Source of the DNA: Chromera velia | Taxonomy: Eukaryota; Sar; Chromeraceae | Length of the DNA stretch: 30,000 bases | Direction of reading: 5' to 3' | Assembly (NCBI GenBank): GCA_018398765.1 | Contig: JAHBMJ010000207.1 | Coordinates: forward strand, 1-30,000 | In this document: piece by piece, positions 9,407 to 20,243 of the stretch | How the letters are laid out: the number at the start of each line of letters is the position of its first letter | Numbering within the stretch: the first letter of the stretch is position 1 | Program-made: the position numbers and the translations under genes | The notes under the pieces: model-generated | The model's input: the letters and a program-made list of their open reading frames with translations, nothing else | Told to the model about the DNA's origin: nothing | The model's database searches: none

Positions 9407-11582
9407 CCTCTGTCTTTCTCTTTCCTTCAACTTCTGTTCTGTCTCTTCTTTTGTTCTGAAGAAACACATATGGGATGCTCTGCATTTTTGCCTTCCCAGG
9501 TGGCGTTTTTTTTTTCTCATTTCACAAATTTTTTTGTTCCGGTCGTGAAGCCTCTTCATGCGCCGTCTTGGCTCCAGGTAGAAGTATCTTTTTTTTATCA
9601 AGCTAGGCGTCTCTTAAAATAACGCCTGCACACTTCTCTCTTCATGCGTCTTCCTCTCTACTCGATCGTTTCAATTTTTGTTCTTCATGCATCTATGCAA
9701 GTACAATATGGACATGCTTATTCAGAAGCTCGTGCCTCTCCATGCATACCTCAAAAGCTGGGCCGAGAATTTCAGGTGAGATAAATCACACAAATATTCT
9801 ACTTGTGTGAAGTGTAGTGTCCAGAATGACTGTAAAAACACCAAAACCCCTTAGAAACCGCAAGAAGCGCACACAAAACAAGGGACTGAAAGACTTTATT
9901 GTGCCAAGCATGTCTGTCCGGCCTCTTTTATGAACGACATACTGTCTAGACATACTGTGCTATCTATTTGATTCTTCCATGTGTTGCTGTATGTTTTTTT
10001 CTCCTGTTTTTGTCTACTTATTTGTCGTCAAATATGTTATTTTTCCCTTTTTTCTCCTGTGCTATGACAGTATGGCCGGGCCGGGCGTGGAGCGGTTATA
10101 ATGCCGGCGGTGTGTAAGTCCACCATGGTGGCGGTGTATGGGAAAGACACCAAGTTGGACCAGGTATGGTGCTTTATCAAAGCAGACCCAGCCCGCCTCA
10201 TTCCGTGTGTCCTCTTGAGGATAATAACTCGAATCAAGCAACTATCACTGGGGTCATATTTTTTACTTCCTAGCTTCGCTCCTCGTTTCTTTTCTCTTCG
10301 TCTCTGTTTTTTTTTCTGTCTCTGTCTTTGTTATTGTCCCTGCCTCCTTCTCTGGCTATCTGTATAAAGAGTGTTTTTGTTTTTTTGTTTTCATTGCTCT
10401 CTCTGCCTTCCTTTTTCATTTGGATAAGCGCGAGATACTTGCATGTCATTTGATTCCTTTCTTTTTCTCAAATGATCGAAAGTCAGAATCAAAAGGAGAA
10501 AAACAAGGCAAAAGACGCACAAACACACACACAGGGGGGAAAGGGGAAAGGAGAGGAACGGATACAGACAGAGAGAAACGCAGAAAAAAAATGAAAAACA
10601 GAGAATCCATCACAAAAACATGTCTCAGATATAAATGGAATACTTCGGCGAATCACAGATTTTTTGTCTGCCTGGTATATGCAATGCCATACAACGTTCT
10701 GATTTGAAACGCTTGGTGAGGGTACCGATACAGCCCTTAAAGTTTGTATATGTCCGTCTCTCTTTATGCATGCAGTCGCACAGCGTATACGGACATTCAC
10801 CAGAGGTTCTAGGAACCCATCCAGCAACGGCACTTCCTCCCCTCCCTGTTGCTGCGGTTCTCCTTCAATGTCCCCACTGTAATGCTATCAGCATCCCCGA
10901 AGGCAGGCAGCGGGTACAACGGAGCGTATGGCTTCTTTCTTTCGGAGCTTCTGCTCAAAAACGGTGTACTGCAGGAGAAAGGGCGCTTTGCACCTGACCC
11001 GGTAGATTTCACGGTCTTCAACTTTACCGCCAGGTGGGTACAGGATATGCAGGATCGGTCAGTCAGTTGGAATCTGCATGATGCAGATACAGAATGGGCA
11101 GGACACTATGCAGCCAGCTATCGGTAATGGCTAAGGGCAAGACTATGGAAGGGTTTAGCTGGAGAAAATGGAAAAGCCTTCGACTTGCCACCCAATACCA
11201 CGCCGTGCCACGCCGACTTTTCTCTTTTTTTGCTTTTTTTTGTTTTGTATGAAAGCGAACACGATAAAGTGAAGAAGCCTACCAGTCCTCTACCTGACGG
11301 TATTTCTATACTACTCACAATCAATCCATCATTCCTATTTTCGTTCCGTGTTTGACAACTCCATAATTGCATATATCCCCATATATCTCGTAGTATCTAT
11401 ACAATTTTTCTCGCTTTTTCCCCTTCTTGCACCGCTTAATCACTTATTGCAGAACCAAGGAAATTTGTCCTAAGGGGGGGGCCCGGGGGGAAAGGAAACC
11501 GAGGAAGGGAACAGTAGCCCAGCCAGAGGCGGCAGCTGCTGTAAGCAGGGAGGGCTTTTCCTTCTACCACGATGATAAAATG
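8691..11582 (+). pseudogene. Series of exon-like segments, unrecognised and probably damaged locus
   Basis: Several plus-strand segments have an AG acceptor, a GT donor and an open frame. They are 8691-8753 (donor GTCAGT), a segment ending at 8920 (donor GTACAT), about 9300-9360, 9702-9775 (donor GTGAGA), 10071-10163 (donor GTATGG), 10776-11033 (donor GTGGGT) and 11453-11582 (donor GTCAGT). 9702-9775 and 10071-10163 join in frame and end in YGKDTKLDQ. The next segment has a stop in that frame. Another frame there gives AGSGYNGAYGFFLSELLLK and APDPVDFTVFNFTAR, which look protein-like. No domain is recognised. The pieces follow the AP2-like exons on the same strand and could be the rest of that gene or a separate one. 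Frame disagreements favour a pseudogene, but wrongly chosen splice sites could also explain them. Confidence 0.25.
9362..9402. repeat. CT dinucleotide microsatellite
   Basis: About 20 continuous CT units on the plus strand. Confidence 0.95.
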
Positions 11583-12708
11583 GTCAGTCCATCCATCTGT
11601 CACTCTCAGTCAGTCCACCAGTCTAGCAAGCATCCACTTTCAGAGATTGTGTAGATTAATGTAGATGTGCAGGCGTTTTTTTTTTATTGTAGAGTCTGTC
11701 CTGCTTCTAAGGTAGTGAGAAGGAAGAGAAAACAAAGACTGCATTCTTTGTTATCAAAATCCCATTACGTTAGACTTCTACCTGGAGCGTCTACCCCTCA
11801 GACTGCATTCCGCTGCATTCACTTTCGATCGACTTTCATGCAATTCCTTATATTGAATTTGCTGGCTGCTATTACGTTATGTGCTGCAGATTGTTTCCTC
11901 GTGTGGTCGGTGATGGTTAGGCGTTATTTATTATTGTGGATGATACAATTGTTATAGATATTCAAGAACATTCGGATAGTGAATTATGATGGAGATTTCT
12001 GATTTGCCTTACGTATACAGATGTGGATCGGCACCTAGAGGAGGCATACAGTTGTATTTTGAATTTAGCATAAAATCTCTTTGTAATACGTGTACATTTT
12101 TTTTTATTCTATAGTTTTTTTTATATATTCTACTCAATTGATAATACATATTCATTCTACACATTCATAATGTAGATTTAATCATTTGAATCGAATTTCT
12201 AAATTTGAATATAATTAATTCCTAAACATTGTGTAGTAGCATAACATAGCATAGACACTATAGCATATAGAATCTTATAGACAATCAAGGCTAGATTAAT
12301 CTAGAAATTGATTAATTCTCATTAACCTCTTGATTTACCTTTTCTTTATAGCAAAGTTTTTACATGCAAGTTTCTTATTTTATTTCTATTTTCTTAGTGT
12401 TTTTAATTCTTATGAATATATATAGGCCTAGATATAGGCATCACGCCGTCGCATAAGTTGCGGCGTAACCCTTCGCCGGCTTGAACTTGAAGAAGGAAAG
12501 ACCTTAGACTATGCATGGAAGGAAGAGATATAAAGAACACGAAAGAGAAAAACAAAGATATTGTTGGTGATGAACTTTTTAAAGAAGAGGCCATTCTACC
12601 CCAAAGTTTTTTAATTAATTGACCATTGCGTAAGTCACAGCGCGATAAAGGAAAGATCGCACAGCAAACATCTAGGCAAACGCATATTAAACATGATTTG
12701 ATCTTCCA

Positions 12709-12711
<3 letters not shown>

Positions 12712-12747
<36 letters not shown>
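12712..12747. repeat. TA dinucleotide microsatellite
   Basis: About 18 continuous TA units immediately left of the foldback element. Confidence 0.95.
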
Positions 12748-12749
<2 letters not shown>

Positions 12750-12768
12750 TAATAATCCTGTAGACCTT

Positions 12769-13160
12769 GATCCCGACTACTCAGAGTCTACTCTGCAAAG
12801 ACCTAGGAATGTAGACAGGAATTTAGAGGAATTTAAACAGGAATTTAGAGGAATTTAGACAGGATTTTAGAGGAATTTAGACAGAAATCTAAAAGAATTT
12901 AGAGTTCTAAATTCCTAAACTTTGAAGGTCAATTTCTTATGAACTATGATGAGTTAGAACTTGATATTATGATGCTTATAGAAATCGGCCTCTAAAATTT
13001 GCTAAATTCCTCTAAATTCCTGTCTTTAAATTCCTTTAGATTCCTAGCTAAATTCCTCTAAATTCCTCTAATTTTTTGTTTAAATTCCTCTAAATTCCTC
13101 TAAATTCCTGTCTAAATTCCTAAATCTTTGACTCTTTGCAGGGTAATCCTAACTAGGATC
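12769..13160. repeat. Foldback (inverted-repeat) element built of AGGAATTTAG motifs
   Basis: The left arm (about 12769-12910) and the reverse complement of the right arm (about 13000-13160) share the same order of features. These are GATCC near the end, CTGCAAAGA, then AGGAATTTAGACAGG and repeated AGGAATTTAG units with AAACA and GACAG spacers. The roughly 90-bp centre is not repeated. The whole could fold into a hairpin with arms of about 140-160 bp. No transposase is seen, so a MITE-like or foldback origin is an inference. Confidence 0.75.
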
Positions 13161-13659
13161 CGAAGGAAGAACATTGACTTAAAGTTCATTCCTACCTTCT
13201 AGCTTGTTCTTCTTCTTCTTCTTCTTCTTTCTGCCCTGTTTACTATCTTCGCTACTACTAACTTTAAAGCTCTCTCACTCGTTCGACCTCTTTAATACTT
13301 AACTCTCCTCTCTCTAGATACCTTTTTCAGGATTTGCCTAAGGATTTGCTAGGTACTTCTCATCGCTCTGTCATAATGAGCGTACTGCCTATTCCTCCTC
13401 TAGTTCCTCCTTGCTGCCAGTCCTCCCCCTGCCTAGCCCCTTGCACTCCTCTGGTCCTCCGAATACATGCGCTTGCCGCTTTGAACGGCGCTTTGAGGTA
13501 GGCAATTTATAGACGGACTCGGATCCGGCCGCATGTCTTCTTCACATGTTGCTCCCACTTCTTACTCAATCGCTCAGCCAACCTCTTCAAGAACATCCTG
13601 AGTGCTGACCTCCTCCTCCATCTTGTTGTTGACCGCACTGTTAAATCCTGGAAAAACCT

Positions 13660-13805
13660 ATAGCTAGGAATTTAAACAGGAATTCTAGCAGGAATTTAAA
13701 AGAATTTAGACAGGAATTTGCCAATTTTAAGGAATTGGACAGAAATTTAGAGGGATTTGGACAAGAATCTAAAAGAATTTAAAAACAGAAATTTAGAGAA
13801 ATTTA
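13660..13805. repeat. Third block of AGGAATTTAG motifs
   Basis: The block has the same orientation as the left arm of the foldback element. It has degenerate units such as AGGAATTTAAACAGG and GACAGGAATTTG and ends near AGAAATTTAGCAAATT. It looks like a solo or diverged arm of the element 500 bp upstream. Confidence 0.65.
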
Positions 13806-15344
13806 GCAAATTGACAATAGATATCGCACAACCATCACCGACCACGCGAATTACAACCGGTTACAATGTCATGGAACTGAAGACGGTCAGAAGACCGGAA
13901 CCGGAGAGAAGACTCAGATCGCTTCGCTTAACTGAATTGAAGACTTGAGTGGATTTGAACTGTCTGAAGTGAATGCCTGATTGAACGCTCTAGTTGATAA
14001 ATTCTTTCTTGCATGCATTCTCTTTCCTTAATTTCATTCTTCCAATTTCTACTCCTCACCCGGTAGGAAAGGCGGAACAAGGGGGGGCTTTAATTCATCG
14101 ATCGTTTTTCAATCTCTCTCCCTCGTCGTGTTTCGATGGATCTACGTATGTCATTGACTAAGAGGAGGGGAGAGCGAAGAATGAACAAACTCATCTATCC
14201 CCCTCTGCTTGCTACATCTGCCAGTCTGTGTCTGTCTGCCTGTCTGTGAGTCCCACTTGGAGTCCCTCAGCTCTCTTCTGCAAGTTGTTCCTTTTTCTCT
14301 TTCTTCTTCTTCTTCTTCTTCTGGCTCTCCACAGGTCCCTCGGGCGCCAATTCCGCGTCGTCTCTGCAACCAAATTGGTTGGGGTCAGTTAAAGCAATCA
14401 TATGCGTCGCAATTGACTGCAATCATATGCGCGTAGACAGTTTCTTTGCTGTCGAGTCTGCACCACGGATTGCTCGGAAGGTCACAAGTCCAAAAACGTT
14501 TTTCGCTCGCAAAACTTGAACGACTGCGACCCAAGTGCCGATTCACCAACCCAGGGAGGACAGAAGTCAACCAAGGGGGGTTGAACCTTCACGAGGGCAC
14601 GCGTGCCGACAGACTCAACACCGCTGTCTCTGCTTTCTCAGACCCAGGAACAGAATTTCTTCTGTCTGACGCGTCGACCAACGTACAAGCGTACAACTTG
14701 AAATGTCGCATGCGTTTCTCAACCCACACGACACACCTTGTCAAACGAATGCACGTACCCACAACGCGCTCCGGAGAACCGAAGAAAAGGGCTTACTAAC
14801 TCCCTGAGCTGACTTGTTGTCAACCCAGTTCGCGTCCAGACCCCCACGACGGCTCATACAACGGAAAATCTGATTCGAGAGGCCTTTGCTCGCAAAGGTC
14901 ATCGACAAAGTCGGGGCTAACACGGAAGCAGGCCCTCTCTAAAAGGCAGAAACGAAACTGAATCACTCCACGCGCTTTCTCTCTGTAGCCCTTCAAAGTC
15001 TGACCCTGACCTTTTTCTGGACAGGCCTCCGGGGTTTGAGATCCGGCCCAGTCCACTGTGAATAGAGCTGCAAACAAAGATGCATGAAGGCTCCAAAGAA
15101 TCACAGAAAGAGGGACAAGATCGATCGGACAAGTGAGGCAGTTTGTTGTCTGAGCGCCGCTCATAAAGGTCCTTTGCGTACGGAAGGGACCAAAAGAAAA
15201 GGAACTGCATGTAGGACAATTGATGGGTGGAGTGCGATGGATGGATAGATGGATGAATCCGTCTCTCCTTGAAAACCCCCCAGGTTCCCTGTTGGTCTCT
15301 TATATGTGTTCTTCTGTTTTTGGCGGAGGCAGGTTGCCAATGGG

Positions 15345-15366
15345 TCTCTCTCTCTCTCTCTCTCTC
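15345..15366. repeat. CT dinucleotide run
   Basis: Continuous CT units leading directly into the CA/CG tract. Confidence 0.9.
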
Positions 15367-15423
15367 ACGCACGTGCACACAGCACACACACATACACACA
15401 CATACACACACACACACACGCAC

Positions 15424-15455
<32 letters not shown>

Positions 15456-15464
15456 GCACGCACG

Positions 15465-15503
<39 letters not shown>

Positions 15504-15520
15504 GCACGCACACACACACA
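15366..15520. repeat. CA/CG alternating purine-pyrimidine tract
   Basis: About 150 bp of almost perfectly alternating CA and CG dinucleotides. A pure CG core lies at about 15441-15457, and mixed CACG/CGCA units lie on both sides. The only clear break is an AGC near 15381. Sequences of this composition are the classical candidates for left-handed Z-DNA. Confidence 0.95.
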
Positions 15521-15694
15521 GCCAGCAGCGTCCACGTCCATCAGATACGAGCCTCAGGAAGGATGGAAAAGGAACCGACCTGTGTTGCGGAAGAATGGAG
15601 GAAAAACCCATGCATGGACGAAGAAAGACAAAGGAGGACGAAGAAGGCAGTAGATAGTAAGGAGACAGAGAAAAGGGTGGAGAAAAAGAAGAAA

Positions 15695-15722
15695 TGGTCA
15701 TCCATCCATCCATCCATCCATA
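15695..15722. repeat. ATCC microsatellite
   Basis: Tandem CATC/ATCC units, the reverse complement of the GGAT run at 8382-8428, adjoining dispersed repeat copy 2. Confidence 0.9.
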
Positions 15723-15798
15723 TCCAGATATACCCATCCCGGCATATAGAAAAAGACTGCCAGAAAGCAAGAACATTCAATTCTTTAAAAATCCGCTC
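15712..15798 (-). repeat. Dispersed repeat, copy 2 (inverted partner of 8304)
   Basis: The reverse complement begins GAGCGGATTTTTAAAGAATT and matches 8304-8390 over about 85 bp. Differences are six scattered substitutions or one-base shifts. The core lies between an ATCC run on the left and a TTTC run on the right, the same arrangement as copy 1 in the opposite orientation. Confidence 0.85.
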
Positions 15799-15801
15799 CT
15801 T

Positions 15802-15828
15802 CTTTCTTTCTTTCTTTTCTTTTCTTTT

Positions 15829-15858
<30 letters not shown>
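15802..15858. repeat. TTTC microsatellite
   Basis: Tandem TTTC units with a few TTTTC variants, flanking dispersed repeat copy 2. Confidence 0.9.
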
Positions 15859-15859
<1 letters not shown>

Positions 15860-15999
15860 ACCGCCAGCCCAAAAAACCAACCGGGTAGCGGACGCGGAAG
15901 AAGAGGACGAGGAGGATGCTGCGTGCATGCATGTTTACAACGTCAATCGAAAGAAGACTTAGTGCGGCTGGGCGGGACGGGAGCGAGGCGAGATAACCA

Positions 16000-16060
<61 letters not shown>
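16000..16060. repeat. Compound CT/GT microsatellite
   Basis: A CT run changes abruptly to a GT run within one 60-bp tract. Confidence 0.95.
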
Positions 16061-16061
<1 letters not shown>

Positions 16062-16816
16062 AGAGAAAACACGAAATACTGATCGTTTGTCCAAGCACTA
16101 AAAACGGTTTGAAATCGAACAAAACCGTCCCCTCTCTGTGAAGGTCACGAATGAGGGCACAGACGAGTTCTTCAATCGACAAGCCACATGATGGACAGCT
16201 CAAAAAGAGAGTCCAGCAGTGTGCCTTCGAAAAAAAGAGACAAGGTCAAACACAGGAAACATAGAAGGGCAGGCCACGGACTTTCGCCTTCTTTGCCGCT
16301 CTGTTAGAATTAGGGCAGAATTTGATGGCTACCCTCACTCCTTCCAGAATCTGTCTGCAAATTCAGAAAGTCACCACCACTCTTTCTGCGTTCTTGCACC
16401 TTCCATTGGCCGACTGAACATACTCATGAAAGAAGACACACCTTTGCCCAGCCCCCCTTAGCAGGTGGAGAGAGAGACGGAATAGCGGACGCGTCGCTAT
16501 GCTGCGTCTTCTCGAGAGGAGGCACAAAGAGGGAGGAAGGAAGGAAACAAAGAAAGAGGTGGAAACAGCTCAAAGAGCTAGTCTCTTTTCCTTCGGAGTT
16601 GCAAAACGATAAAGCACAGAGGGGCAGGCAGGGAGGGAGGGAGGGCAGACAGACAGCAGAGAAAGGGAAGCAAAAGTGGGAGGGAGAAACTCCCCTTTTC
16701 TTTTCAGCCTCTTAGCTCTTGCAAAGACGGGTGAGTAAACTGACACAAGAGAATCGAGAAACAACAGAAGGACAAGAAGCGGGGTCACAACAGCATGTTC
16801 CTTCCTTCGTTCATTC

Positions 16817-16819
16817 ATT

Positions 16820-16853
<34 letters not shown>

Positions 16854-16930
16854 TGTCTTCCTTCCTTCCTGTCTTCTTTCCTTTCTTCCTTCGTTCCTTC
16901 TCTTCCTTCCTTCCTTCATTCCTTGCTTTA
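16817..16930. repeat. TTTC/TTCC pyrimidine tract
   Basis: A TTTC run at 16818-16851 is followed by TTCC/TTCG units. The plus strand is almost entirely pyrimidine. Confidence 0.9.
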
Positions 16931-16949
16931 ACATTGCATGCAGCTGCAC

Positions 16950-16961
16950 GTGAGTGAGTGA

Positions 16962-16993
<32 letters not shown>
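16950..16993. repeat. GTGA/GT compound microsatellite
   Basis: GTGA units pass into a continuous GT run. Confidence 0.9.
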
Positions 16994-16996
<3 letters not shown>

Positions 16997-18069
16997 GACG
17001 GGATCGCAGGACAATAACGTGTGGGTGGAAAAGAATGGATTCAAGCAAGAAAGCGGAAAGAAAAGAAATGGCATGTGAAACAAAAGAGAAACAAAGAAAC
17101 GAACGGTGCCTTCGTGTCTTTTTGTGCATGCGCATGTGTACCGGCACGGAACGTCGGAGCCCGCATCAACACCCAGGAGATTCAGCCGACCAGCTCGATA
17201 AATGTGTGGGACAGCCTGGATCTCTTTTTGGTTCAAAAAGAAGAGGAAGAGGCACACACAAAACAAAAAAAGGACTCACCGCATCATGGAACGTCAGCGC
17301 ATTGCCAAGTGGTCCCAGAAGACGAAAAGTGGCGCTCTTTGATGTTCCTCCCTCCCTCCCTCCCGCCGCCCTTCGACCCCTTGCGCCTCTTGCACGGTCT
17401 CCGTCTTCTTCCTAGGTCTTCGTTTCATGGGCGAAAGCCTGCCTGCATCTCAGTCAGACAACAGTGAGCACAAACGCATGCAGGATGAAGATGCCATGCT
17501 CAGCTCATTTGTCGATCCCGAGACACCCGAAAGAACCTTTCTGTTCATCGTTCGTTGGATCTTCTCTTCAATCGACAAGTCAATCTAACAATGTACGTGC
17601 AACGAGGAATGTGACACCTCTTGCTTAGACCCTCTCTCACAACCAACAGAGAGACACCCTGACGCGCCCTGACGCAAGTCTCGACCCATATCATACCAGC
17701 GGCAGAAAAAGCACCGGCCACGATTCGAGGGGAGACATGCAACCCATGCACTGCCTGACTGACTGACTGACTGACCGGATGCAACCGCAGATCCTCCGTG
17801 AAGGTCTTCGTCACCCTCCACAGTTCCTCCTCGCACGCGCAGACGCCCAAAGACGCTCGCTCGCTCGCTCGATCGATCAGGCAGCCCTCTGACGACCGCA
17901 CGGACCCCGACCCAACCGCACTCATGCTCCCACAAACACGCAGAGAGGAAGATTGAGGTCAGAAGCAAGGGAGAGGGAGAGGTCCGACCTGTTTCTTCTC
18001 TTCTCTTTCCTCCGATCGAGAATTCCAACGACTCGCTGTCCCCTGCCCCTTCCAAGGTCGATCCTTTGG

Positions 18070-18106
18070 ATTCTCTTCTCTTCTCTTCTCTTCTCTTCTC
18101 TTCTCC
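18070..18106. repeat. TTCTC pentanucleotide microsatellite
   Basis: Seven tandem TTCTC units. Confidence 0.9.
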
Positions 18107-18268
18107 TTGTTGCCCTAGCTGCCTCTCTTTGTCCCCGATCGCCTCTTGCTGCAAAAAGTCAGAGGGGGGAGGAAGAGAAAGAAAACAGAAAACAGTTACT
18201 TCATTCTGCAAGGGAGACTACAGAACAGAGAAGTCTTCATTTGCGACAGGCAAAAAGGTAGGCAACAG

Positions 18269-18300
18269 GGCAGGCAGGCAGGCAGGCAGGCAGGCAGGCA
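18269..18300. repeat. GGCA microsatellite
   Basis: About eight tandem GGCA units. Confidence 0.9.
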
Positions 18301-20243
18301 AAAAGGATGAAATGACAAAGCAAAGAAAGAAGGACAACTTGAAGAGGGGGAGAAGAGAAAAGGAAAGACTAAAGATGAAAGAAAGGCAGCCACGCAGGCA
18401 GCAAGCCAGCGAGACCACACAAGACTTCTCTTCTACAACTCTTTTTCTCTCTTATCTTTTTCTCTTCTTCTGCTTTTTCCTTCCTTTGGTGCAAGCAGAA
18501 AAGCAAAAGAGTCCTGTCAAGAAATGCAAAAAGGGGCGAAAAAACGGAACGAACGAACGAACGACCCAACGAAGGAGTGGACGTAAAAACTAACGAAGAC
18601 TTGAGAAAAAAAGAGAGAAGACGTGATCCAAGGAACCATTCCATCGAATGCATGCACAAGGTCGGACAGGACTCTATTATGAACACATCTTCAGCTCGAG
18701 ACCTCGAATGAGTGTGTCTGTCTGTATGACTGCTGAATTGATTCTGCTTGTCATTTCAAACAATGAGTCAATCAATCGATCTTCCATATAAGAACTCACG
18801 AGAAAGAAGATGAAATATGATGAAACAAATCATGGTACGGACTAAAACCAGTTTGTTTCTGGAGTTTCTTAGACCAAGAAGACATGTGGGAGAGATTTGC
18901 ATGCGGAAAATGAATCGGTCAAAGCAACAACGCGATTGCATGCAAGGTCCTGACAACATGAAGCCATCATACACGCCAGTAGGAATCGGAGAAACGCGCA
19001 ATTCAGAAATCAACGACAGTGACCGCACAACTGGAATCCCGGAGGGTGACTTTGCGCTCTCCACGACCCCTTAAGAGACAAGAAGATCACATGTGTCCAT
19101 CAGATTGAGGGGTCTCCTTCGCGCGAAAAGACACTAAGAAAAGTGAGCAGCCGAAGAAAATGGCGGAAGGAAACGTTCAAAATTTCAGTGACAGCAGTAT
19201 TTGGCTGGCTGACTGTCTGGCTCTTCGATTCCTTGACTTACTTCGTCCTTCCAGATTCGTCCTTGACAACTCCAGCTCTGCACCCCACCCCTCAGCGATG
19301 CACACCACACAAAGACGACAGGGAGGGGCAGAGGAGAGAGGAAGTTCAGACCCACTCCGGCGATTCTACGAGCGATGCAATCTCTTCCCAGGACAGCCCA
19401 ATATGTCATATTAATACTCACTTTCCAAAAAAACTCGCTATAGGTATCTTACTTTACGTCATCTGGCGTTGGTTATTCAACTCCCTACTCTCGCTCGTCT
19501 GCTTCCAACACCTACTTGGCCTTCGTCTCACCATGGCCCTCATCATAATCTTCTCTCGCCACTTCCACACACTATTTCACAACAGTGACACACGGGCTCT
19601 TCTCACTTTTCGTTATGTGCACAGCGTCTCCTCTTTCTGACAGAATGGCCCCGGAGGGCGGAGCGTGGACCGCGGGGGCATGCGGGAACTAATCGCAGAA
19701 ACGCGGGGAAAGTGGCTAAGAAAACTGGTTAAAATTTGGCAAATTTTGAGTTTTTGCGTGGCAGATTTTGAGTTTTTGAAAAATTTTTGAGTTTCGCTGA
19801 GAAAAATTCGCTCGAGATCTTTGGACTCAGCTGCGAGCGGAGCGAGCGGCTCTGTATATAGCTGTCTTTCATATTCGGAATTCACCTCAAAAATCCGTGA
19901 AACATCTTGAAACAACACACACTATATGATATATATTGATATATACTTCGTCGAGCACCTTTCGAATCTTGGACAATCTTGGACACAGTCGGTCGACCGA
20001 GCAGTAACTGCACAAAAATCCCCTTTGAATCCTGCAACATCGATATCTTGTGGGCTGTCCGCTATCTGGTGCCATGCCGCCCGGCCGAGAAATGAGGGAT
20101 CTTCGTTGTGAATGACCTCGTATCCGTCTGCCGTCTCTTTCTGTCCCCCCGTGGGCAGATAGGTGAAGTTTCACCTGCCTCTTTCTCCTTCCCCCTTCTT
20201 CTTCTCTCGGCCTACACGAGAGAGAGAGGAAGAGAAAGAAGGG

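Larger units (their letters stand above)
11583..14440. other. AT-rich intergenic stretch, no recognisable gene
   Basis: From about 11960 to 14000 the sequence is AT-rich with short frames only. It holds a TA microsatellite, the foldback element at 12769-13160, a third block of the same AGGAATTTAG motifs at 13660-13805, and a CTT run near 13206-13230. A possible exon tail near 11690-11800 has no support beyond an open frame. Confidence 0.55.
14441..20243. other. Repeat-dense stretch without a confident gene
   Basis: Between the microsatellites listed separately lie non-repetitive islands of moderate GC: 14440-15200, 16080-16800, 17000-18060 and 18600-19640. They contain short open frames on both strands. 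None has a recognisable domain, consistent splice sites or a supported start. The segment 17427-17588 (ATG to TAA, 53 codons, ending near RTFLFIVRWIFSSIDKSI) and the hydrophobic frame at 19143-19640 look somewhat protein-like and might be exons. Confidence 0.5.

Noticed and set aside
15220-16141. Open frames rich in Thr-His or Cys-Val over the CA/CG tract
   Set aside because: They are translations of dinucleotide repeats and have no non-repetitive conserved part.
17427-17588. 53-codon ATG-to-TAA frame with a possible upstream acceptor, ending in a hydrophobic segment
   Set aside because: It reads somewhat like a protein, but no partner exons or known motif could be found, so it is not called as a gene.
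19143-19640. 165-codon plus-strand frame with two hydrophobic stretches
   Set aside because: It has no ATG at its start, no recognisable family and no supported splice sites. The hydrophobic part could be an effect of pyrimidine-rich sequence.
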